Below are positions 1-5,095 of a DNA stretch of 5,095 nucleotides, piece by piece. How positions within the stretch are numbered: the stretch's first letter is position 1; each line of letters opens with the position of its first letter. A program made the translations under genes and the position numbers. The stretch is from assembly GCA_030592465.1 (NCBI GenBank), contig JAUVJB010000216.1, positions 1 to 5,095 on the forward strand, given 5' to 3'. This DNA is from Bacteroidota bacterium (GTDB lineage Bacteria > Bacteroidota > Bacteroidia > Bacteroidales > B39-G9). The notes under the pieces were generated by a model. The model was not told the DNA's origin, ran no database searches, and worked only from the letters and a program-made list of their open reading frames with translations.

Positions 1-79
1 AGATAGTGTTGTGGCGGTAATATTGCCGATTGTATGCGTTGTGCATAGTTTATGCTGTCTGTAATATTTTTATTTTTTT
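1..79 (-). repeat. Direct repeat copy 1: coiled-coil/SpoIIE junction (gene C)
   Basis: Matches 2086-2164 at about 70 of 79 bases without gaps, including an exact 37-base block (43-79 with 2128-2164) that encodes the NKNITDSINYAQ region. Similarity stops sharply at base 80, where the two genes enter unrelated sensor and linker sequence. The repeat continues past the left edge. Confidence 0.88.
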
Positions 80-1391
80 CTGAAATAATAAGGTTTGCTT
101 TTCTCTTTTGCCTTAAGCTAATTAAAATAATAAAAGCAAGAACAAGCATTAACACAAAACCACCAATAAAAGCATTACGTTCGGTGTTTTTCTTTTTTAC
201 TTCAACATCTTTTTTGGCTATCAATATTTTTTGCTTCTCTATTTTTTGTTGTTTTATTTCTGCCTGATATTTTGATTCCATTTCTTCAATAGCTTTAGTT
301 TTTTCATGATTAAATATTGTATCTTTAATAACAATTAATGAATCTGCATATAAATAAGCTGTTTTATAATCCCCTTTTGCAGCAAAAGCTTTTTTTATTA
401 TTAAATAAGATGCTTTTCGAAATGGCAGTCCCCCACTTTTTTTTGTATAAAAAATTGATTTTTGAGCATAATATATTGACTTATTAAATTTTTTTTTCTT
501 AAAATATAATTTTGAAATGCTGTTATTAACACTTGATAAACCAGTATAATCTTCTATTTCTGTTAAAATTTTTAATGATTTTTTAAGGTATATTAATGCA
601 TCTTTGTACAAGCCCTCTTTAGTTTTAGCAATGCCAATATTTTCATATACAATTGCAACACCTAATTTATCACCTAATTTATTATAAAAAATCAATGCTT
701 TTTCAAAATTTTCTTCAGCTTTTTTATAATTTTTTATTTCTAAATAAGTACATCCAATGCTATTATAGCAGGTGCTTAACCATTCTAAATCATTGTATTT
801 TTTAAAATTAATAAGTGCTTTTTTATAATATTCCAAAGCCCTGTTATAATCATGCATATCATCGTGTACAAGACCAATATTATGATATTCGCAACTTATT
901 AGAAATTCATCATTTAGTGATTCATATATTTTCAATGATTTTTGATAATATTCCAACGTTTTTTTATAATCACCTTTGTAGTAAAATACATTTCCAAGAT
1001 AGTTATAACATGAAGCGGTTTGTTTTTGATTATTAGCCTTTTTAAAAAAAACAAGAGCTTTATTATAAATGTTTTTAGCAGAATCTAATCTTCCGGTTAT
1101 TTCATAAACATATCCTATTTTCATTAATAAAATGCCAATTAAAGTGTCGTTCTTTATTAATTTTGATATATTATATGCTTGTTCAAAATAATATCGTGCT
1201 GAATCCGGATTTTTATACTCTAATGCGTTACCAATTGCAATATAATCCTCAACTAATTTTTTAGAATTTTTCTCTATTTTTATTTCATTATTTAAACTAT
1301 CAACTATAGAATTCTGCGAATAAACTCCATGTTGAATAATATTCAACATTAATATCACAAAAACAATTTTTATTTTTAGTGTTTTTTTCAA
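1..1391 (-). CDS. TPR-repeat membrane sensor with SpoIIE phosphatase output (gene C), 3' end outside window
   Basis: The frame is open from TTG at 1391-1389 to the left edge: 463 codons, no stop. Residues 1-26 (MKKTLKIKIVFVILM..., ending VYSQ) look like a signal peptide. Residues 41-360 form about eight helical TPR repeats of almost exactly 40 residues, with motifs such as GDYKKTLEYYQKSL and NYKKAEENFEKAL. A charged coiled coil (about 362-403) leads to a membrane helix (about 406-425). Residues 440-463 (NKNITDSINYAQRIQSA...) match the start of the SpoIIE region of gene B at 22 of 24 positions, so a cytoplasmic PP2C-type serine phosphatase of about 230 residues should follow outside the window; this part is inferred. 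The TTG start is chosen because it gives the MKK signal peptide and TAA stops lie just upstream; ATG at 1349-1347 (codon 15) would leave a very short hydrophobic start. The gene begins nine bases after gene B and is probably co-transcribed. The TPRs probably face the periplasm and bind an unknown protein or peptide. Confidence 0.9.
   Translation of the reverse strand, partial: MKKTLKIKIVFVILMLNIIQHGVYSQNSIVDSLNNEIKIEKNSKKLVEDYIAIGNALEYKNPDSARYYFEQAYNISKLIKNDTLIGILLMKIGYVYEITGRLDSAKNIYNKALVFFKKANNQKQTASCYNYLGNVFYYKGDYKKTLEYYQKSLKIYESLNDEFLISCEYHNIGLVHDDMHDYNRALEYYKKALINFKKYNDLEWLSTCYNSIGCTYLEIKNYKKAEENFEKALIFYNKLGDKLGVAIVYENIGIAKTKEGLYKDALIYLKKSLKILTEIEDYTGLSSVNNSISKLYFKKKKFNKSIYYAQKSIFYTKKSGGLPFRKASYLIIKKAFAAKGDYKTAYLYADSLIVIKDTIFNHEKTKAIEEMESKYQAEIKQQKIEKQKILIAKKDVEVKKKNTERNAFIGGFVLMLVLAFIILISLRQKRKANLIISEKNKNITDSINYAQRIQSAILPPQHY
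311..1271 (-). repeat. TPR-coding repeats with a 120-base period (in gene C)
   Basis: Codons 41-360 of gene C encode about eight TPR units. Unit boundaries fall at residues 80, 120, 160, 200, 240, 280 and 320, with no insertions between them. At DNA level only the turn between helices is similar: a plus-strand ttataat word (the Asp/Asn-Tyr codons) recurs near 364, 724, 844 and 964. The units have diverged elsewhere, so this is an old protein repeat, not a recent DNA expansion. Confidence 0.85.
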
Positions 1392-1400
1392 AGTTTAAAT

Positions 1401-1483
1401 TTAAATTTTTACTCCAACAATAAGAATATCATCAATTTGTTCAATATTACCCCGCCATTCTTCTATTGTATTGTTTAAAATAT
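1401..1483 (-). repeat. Direct repeat copy 1: 3' end of SpoIIE coding sequence (gene B)
   Basis: This stretch matches 5013-5095 at 75 of 83 bases without gaps, in the same orientation. It includes an exact 29-base match (1414-1442 with 5026-5054) and an exact 22-base match at the far end. It encodes the last residues of the phosphatase domain, so the repeat reflects paralogous genes rather than a mobile element. Confidence 0.9.
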
Positions 1484-4400
1484 TTTTTTGTTTGTTCATT
1501 GGCATACCGGTAATACTAACAAGCAATTCCTGAAAACGTTTTGTTTTAAATTTTTCTTTATTGTTTTTTCCAAATTGGTCAATATACCCATCAGAAAAGA
1601 TATAAATAGTGTCACCTTTTTCAAGATTCATATTTTGATTCGAAAAAGATTCCTTCTTCTTTCGTGATATGCCAATTGGCATCTTGTCAGCTTTATATTG
1701 ATTAAGTTCTTTATTTCTGATTAGATATAAAGGATTGTAAGCACCTGCAAATTGTAAAGTTTGTTTCTCCGTATCAATAATGTAAAGAGCAATATCCATT
1801 CCGTCGCGGGTTTCATGCTTATCATCTGTCTGGTGTAATGTTTCTTTTAAGTTTTGGCTTAAGATGTTAAGAATTTCATTTGCACCAATGTCTGAATTAG
1901 AATGATTTATTTCATTTAGGAAAGTTGTGCCAAGAATACTCATAAAAGCTCCGGGAACACCATGACCCGTACAATCGGCAGCAACAACAATTATTTTTGA
2001 ATTGTTATGTCTAACCCAGTAAAAATCACCACTCACAATATCTTTTTGTTTAAATAAAATTAAATAATCGTTTAAAATATTATCAATATAATGTTGTGAG
2101 GGTAATAGCGCAGATTGTATTCGTTGGGCATAGTTTATGCTGTCTGTAATATTTTTATTTTTTTGCTCAATAATATTGAAAGACTTCTCTAATTTTTTAT
2201 TTTTATCTTCAATCAGGTCGCGTTGTGAGAGTATCTCTTCTTTTTGTTGTTGAAGTTCTTCGTTTTTGTCTAACAGTAAATCATTTGCTTCTATAAGATT
2301 ATCAGCTTGTGCAAGTATTTCTTCCTTTTGTTGCATAATTTCAGCAGTTCTTTCCAAAACAATACCTTCGAGTCTGTCTTTTTCTTTTACCAATCTTATG
2401 GTATTAATTTTTACTATTATCCAAACAAATACAACAAAAAGAATAATATATATAATATATGCCCAAACAGTTCTGTACCATGGTGAAAGCATTATAAAAC
2501 TATATTCCGACACTTCACTTTCGATACCATATATATTTCTTGCTTTGACTTTGAATGTGTAATTTCCTTCAAAAAGATTTGTATATTCTTTTTTTGTTTC
2601 TTTGCTCCAGTTTGACCACTCATTACCTTTTTTGCCATTATCTAAAAAATAGCAAAATTCATTACTGTTTTCATTATCAAAATCAGGAAGAGAATAATCA
2701 AATGTTATATCGTTAAACTTATAATCAATAACAGGTATTAATTCGGGAAGTTGTTTGTAATCAACCAATCTTCTGTTATTATCTTTTCTGTAAAATGTCC
2801 CGTTAAATATTATTGAATCGGAATTAATTGTAACTTTTCTGTTCAGGGCAAATGTTTTTATATTATAATTTTTATTTAATTTTAAATCGAATTGGTACAA
2901 TGCTTTTGATGAAACAATCCACATAATACTATCTCCATCTGCATAAAAAGAATCAAAATTTGGAATTCGTTTAAACGGTATTGAATCTGTAATTATTTGG
3001 TTATTATTATGATAAACCAATTTTATTTTTTCTTTTTCACCAATTTCTGTTTGTAATAAATAACGGTTGTTGCTAATTTTTTCAAACTGAAGTATTTCCT
3101 CATTATTATTATTAAATGAATTACCAAGTATTACGGTATCTTTAATAAATTTATTATTATCATTATTAAAATAGTATAATCCCTTGTTAGTTGTAAATAA
3201 TATTTTATTTTCAAAATTCTGAATACTGTAAAAATTTACTTCAGAAATATCCAGAAAATCATTATAATTAATAATTTTTTTAGTATTATCGATAAAATTA
3301 ATATTTTTTACACAACCAGGTTTTTCATCTACTAACAACCATATATTACCATTAATATCTTCACAAATATTTTTGGGATAAGAACTAAAACTTGCAATAG
3401 TATTGCTTTTCTGCCATTTCCCGTTTTGGTATTCTAAATAATAAAGATGATATTCGTCGCTTAGCCAAACTTTATACGGATCGGTAATTGATTGAAATAA
3501 TTCATGAGGAGATAAATTACATATTAGTTTTGCTTTATGGTTACGAACTTCCCAAACTCCGTTATTTGCCGATACCAATAATAATTGTTTGTCAGTATCA
3601 GGAAATTTAAAATTTATTGCTTCAAAACATTGAATAGCATTGGTACCCGTAAGTTCTTTAACGGGATTAAATTTATTATTCTCAAGATAAAATAAACCCA
3701 AATTTGAATTGGCATAAATAGTTTTATTATTTTTTATTACATTGTAAATACTACCTGCCAAACCTGAATTTTCATCCCAGATAGTTATAGGAGAATTTAT
3801 TTCAATATGTGAAATGCCATACGCTAAACCTGCCCATAATCCACATTGTTTATCTTTAAATAAATATTGAACTGTTTGATGTGGTAAACCATTTTTTTTG
3901 TTAATATGTTGAATAATCTTTCCTTTGTTATTTACAATAATAATTCCGTTTCGGATTGTTGCAAAAGCATAAGTAGAATCATTTAATAAAATACCATGAT
4001 ATAATTGATTTTTAGATAGGAATTTATCTGTTTGCTCAATATATTTTTTTGTAAAATACAGATTTTTTGAAATAATATTATTTTTATCTGATGCGTATGG
4101 ATCAAATATAAGCAATCCTTTGTTTTCAGTTCCTATTAAATATTTATCCTTTTCATACGGCAGAACAGACCATATAAACTTATCGATTAAATTTTCATTT
4201 CCATAAACCGGCAATAACGAATCATTGTGAATTGTAAATAAGCCTTTTCCATTTTCAATAATAAATATTTCATCATTTACTTTATTCATTAAAAAAAATC
4301 TTTTTTTAGGATACCAGATTTTTATTTGTGCTTGCCGAATATTATTTTTTACTTTCCAACCATCAAATCTATAAAGTGCTTCTACAGTATTAAAATACAC

Positions 4401-4814
4401 CCCGTTTTTTAAAACAATAGTATTCCATATATTACTGAAATTTCTATCTGTTGAATCTAATTGTTGACTTAAAGAAACATACATTAAGTTACCTGTTGAG
4501 TCAGGTTCAAGATATCCGAACTCTCCGATTGAGCCAATATAAATTGTTCCCATACTGTCAACATCCATTGACCGAACAGTATTTTTCCCGGGCAGTAAAA
4601 TTTTTCTCCAGGTATTACCATCAAATTCAATGATAGAATTATTTGCTCCAAAATACATTACACCCCTGTTATCTTGTTTTATATCCCAAATTTGTGTTCC
4701 GCCGTTATAATCATTTGGAGAATAATTTTTAATAAACGGATGTCCAATTTCCTGACTATTTGAATAAAATGAAAAAATTAAAACAAATAAAATATTTAAT
4801 ACTATTTTTTTCAT
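1401..4814 (-). CDS. Beta-propeller/Y_Y_Y receptor with cytoplasmic SpoIIE-type serine phosphatase (gene B)
   Basis: Complete 1137-residue gene, ATG to TAA. Residues 1-20 are a signal peptide (MKKIVLNILFVLIFSFYSNS, then QE). Residues about 25-690 hold 13-14 blade-like repeats, for example IWDIKQDNRGVMYFG near 43, VRSMDVDSMGTIYIG near 80 and NICEDINGNIWLL near 482, consistent with two seven-bladed propellers. A Y_Y_Y domain follows (about 696-776), then one membrane helix (about 783-801) after SPWYRTVWAY, and a coiled-coil signalling helix (about 805-888). The SpoIIE/PP2C domain spans about 889-1137 and keeps the probable metal-binding acids: D930 (SGDFYW), D947 (ADCTGHGVPGAF), D1004/D1007 (RDGMD), D1075 (FSDG) and D1128/D1129 (IDDILIVG). 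Propellers plus Y_Y_Y are the periplasmic part of Bacteroidota hybrid two-component sensors, which often sense glycans; here a phosphatase replaces the histidine kinase. It probably removes phosphate from serine or threonine of a regulatory protein when a ligand binds; ligand and target are unknown. The start is supported by the signal peptide and an in-frame TGA five codons upstream (4829-4827). Confidence 0.93.
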   Translation of the reverse strand: MKKIVLNILFVLIFSFYSNSQEIGHPFIKNYSPNDYNGGTQIWDIKQDNRGVMYFGANNSIIEFDGNTWRKILLPGKNTVRSMDVDSMGTIYIGSIGEFGYLEPDSTGNLMYVSLSQQLDSTDRNFSNIWNTIVLKNGVYFNTVEALYRFDGWKVKNNIRQAQIKIWYPKKRFFLMNKVNDEIFIIENGKGLFTIHNDSLLPVYGNENLIDKFIWSVLPYEKDKYLIGTENKGLLIFDPYASDKNNIISKNLYFTKKYIEQTDKFLSKNQLYHGILLNDSTYAFATIRNGIIIVNNKGKIIQHINKKNGLPHQTVQYLFKDKQCGLWAGLAYGISHIEINSPITIWDENSGLAGSIYNVIKNNKTIYANSNLGLFYLENNKFNPVKELTGTNAIQCFEAINFKFPDTDKQLLLVSANNGVWEVRNHKAKLICNLSPHELFQSITDPYKVWLSDEYHLYYLEYQNGKWQKSNTIASFSSYPKNICEDINGNIWLLVDEKPGCVKNINFIDNTKKIINYNDFLDISEVNFYSIQNFENKILFTTNKGLYYFNNDNNKFIKDTVILGNSFNNNNEEILQFEKISNNRYLLQTEIGEKEKIKLVYHNNNQIITDSIPFKRIPNFDSFYADGDSIMWIVSSKALYQFDLKLNKNYNIKTFALNRKVTINSDSIIFNGTFYRKDNNRRLVDYKQLPELIPVIDYKFNDITFDYSLPDFDNENSNEFCYFLDNGKKGNEWSNWSKETKKEYTNLFEGNYTFKVKARNIYGIESEVSEYSFIMLSPWYRTVWAYIIYIILFVVFVWIIVKINTIRLVKEKDRLEGIVLERTAEIMQQKEEILAQADNLIEANDLLLDKNEELQQQKEEILSQRDLIEDKNKKLEKSFNIIEQKNKNITDSINYAQRIQSALLPSQHYIDNILNDYLILFKQKDIVSGDFYWVRHNNSKIIVVAADCTGHGVPGAFMSILGTTFLNEINHSNSDIGANEILNILSQNLKETLHQTDDKHETRDGMDIALYIIDTEKQTLQFAGAYNPLYLIRNKELNQYKADKMPIGISRKKKESFSNQNMNLEKGDTIYIFSDGYIDQFGKNNKEKFKTKRFQELLVSITGMPMNKQKNILNNTIEEWRGNIEQIDDILIVGVKI
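2086..2164 (-). repeat. Direct repeat copy 2: coiled-coil/SpoIIE junction (gene B)
   Basis: Partner of 1-79. It encodes residues from about 884 to 909 of gene B, the point where the signalling coiled coil meets the phosphatase domain. It marks the right-hand boundary of the module shared by these paralogues. Confidence 0.88.
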
Positions 4815-4953
4815 AAAGCTAATTAATCAGGTAAAAAAAATAAACATATAATTTAACATTTTTTTAACGCTGTGCAAAAAAAAATGATGAAATTTATTTT
4901 AATAAAAAAAATAATATTGTTTCATGTGACTATATTTTTAACAAGATAAAAGA

Positions 4954-4961
4954 CAAAAGTA
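4954..4961 (-). promoter_or_regulatory. Possible -7 box (TAnnTTTG) of a promoter for genes B and C
   Basis: TACTTTTG on the minus strand matches the Bacteroidota primary sigma factor -7 consensus TAnnTTTG exactly. It lies just after the hairpin and would give a leader of roughly 130-140 bases before the ATG of gene B. No clear TTTG -33 element is seen at the usual distance upstream, and an 8-base match can arise by chance in such AT-rich DNA. The rest of the leader (4815-4953) is AT-rich with A/T runs; I found no riboswitch-like structure or small ORF in it. Confidence 0.3.
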
Positions 4962-4967
4962 ACCCCT

Positions 4968-4998
4968 CCCACAAGTTTAGCGAAGCGTAACTTGTGGG
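4968..4998 (-). terminator. Hairpin between genes A and B, probable terminator of gene A
   Basis: Perfect 10-base arms, CCCACAAGTT and AACTTGTGGG, flank an 11-base centre that can form a 2x2 internal loop and two more G-C pairs around a three-base loop. On the minus strand it starts 14 bases after the stop of gene A and is followed by GGGAGGGGTTACTTTTGTC rather than a clean T-run, so it is not a textbook intrinsic terminator. It is clearly more GC-rich than the DNA around it. It could instead be a dispersed palindromic repeat, or an RNA processing or stabilising element. The structure is seen; the function is inferred from position. Confidence 0.6.
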
Positions 4999-5012
4999 TT
5001 AATTGTTTTTCC

Positions 5013-5095
5013 TTAAATTTTAACCCCAACAATAAGAATATCATCAATTTGTTCGGTTTCACCCCGCCATGTTTCTATTGTATTGTTTAAAATAT
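5013..5095 (-). CDS. C-terminal end of a third SpoIIE-type phosphatase (gene A), 5' part outside window
   Basis: The last 26 codons and a TAA stop (5015-5013) are visible. The peptide reads ILNNTIETWRGETEQIDDIL and then IVGVKI. It matches the end of gene B (residues 1112-1137) at 23 of 26 positions, and the DNA matches at 75 of 83 bases. It includes the terminal Asp-Asp of the PP2C fold (IDDILIVG), which helps bind metal, so it is almost surely the end of a SpoIIE phosphatase domain. Its sensor part is outside the window. Same strand as gene B and upstream of it; the 198-base gap with a hairpin suggests it ends a separate transcript, but read-through is possible. A short pseudogene remnant cannot be excluded from 83 bases. 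Confidence 0.85.
   Translation of the reverse strand, partial: ILNNTIETWRGETEQIDDILIVGVKI
5013..5095 (-). repeat. Direct repeat copy 2: 3' end of SpoIIE coding sequence (gene A)
   Basis: Partner of 1401-1483. The match reaches the right edge of the window, so the full repeat is probably longer and may cover much of the phosphatase domain. Confidence 0.9.

Noticed and set aside
52..267. Plus-strand open frame of 71 codons, rich in Phe and Ile
   Set aside because: It lies opposite the membrane helix and coiled coil of gene C. Its hydrophobic look is the complement of Lys-rich AT-rich codons.
489..497. Run of nine T on the plus strand (A on the coding strand) in gene C, a possible phase-variation tract
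   Set aside because: Similar 7-9 base A/T runs are common across the window, and this one encodes an ordinary Lys stretch in an intact frame, so there is no sign of switching.
815..1036. Plus-strand open frame of 73 codons
   Set aside because: It is antisense to the TPR repeats of gene C, and its repeated Tyr-Asn words mirror the repeated Asp-Tyr codons on the other strand.
2266..2562. Plus-strand open frame of 98 codons with a Ser/Ile-rich start
   Set aside because: It is fully inside gene B, opposite the coiled coil, membrane helix and Y_Y_Y end, and has no recognisable domain.
4451..4633. Plus-strand open frame of 60 codons
   Set aside because: It is antisense to the first propeller blades of gene B and shows no protein-like features.
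4815..4953. Possible riboswitch or small ORF in the leader of gene B
   Set aside because: I found only A/T runs and no convincing stem. The one ATG followed on the minus strand stops after eight codons.

Overview
The window is very AT-rich (by eye roughly 70-75% A+T) and looks like chromosomal DNA of a Bacteroidota bacterium. Three things point there: an ectodomain like that of the Bacteroidota hybrid two-component sensors, the junction motif NITDSINYAQRIQ in front of SpoIIE-type phosphatase domains, and translation starts without a Shine-Dalgarno sequence. The order or genus cannot be told from this sequence.

All genes lie on the minus strand, so transcription runs from right to left. At 5013-5095 is the last 26 codons of a SpoIIE/PP2C-type serine phosphatase gene (gene A, entering from the right). 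A gap of about 198 bases follows, holding a strong hairpin (4968-4998) and a possible Bacteroidota promoter box. Next is a complete 1137-residue membrane receptor (gene B, 4814-1401): signal peptide, double beta-propeller, Y_Y_Y domain, one membrane helix, coiled coil and a cytoplasmic SpoIIE phosphatase with its catalytic residues intact. Nine bases after its stop, gene C begins at a TTG codon (1391) and runs off the left edge. It has a signal peptide, about eight TPR repeats, a coiled coil, a membrane helix and the first residues of another SpoIIE domain.

The window is therefore a tandem cluster of at least three membrane-bound phosphatase genes. The outputs are nearly identical where they can be compared, while the two visible sensor parts are quite different. 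The likely role is to turn extracytoplasmic signals into dephosphorylation of a protein target, by analogy an anti-sigma-factor antagonist of the SpoIIAA/RsbV type. No such target, sigma factor or kinase is encoded here, so pathway and ligand are unknown. I see no RNA genes, CRISPR arrays, insertion sequences or intact genes on the plus strand.
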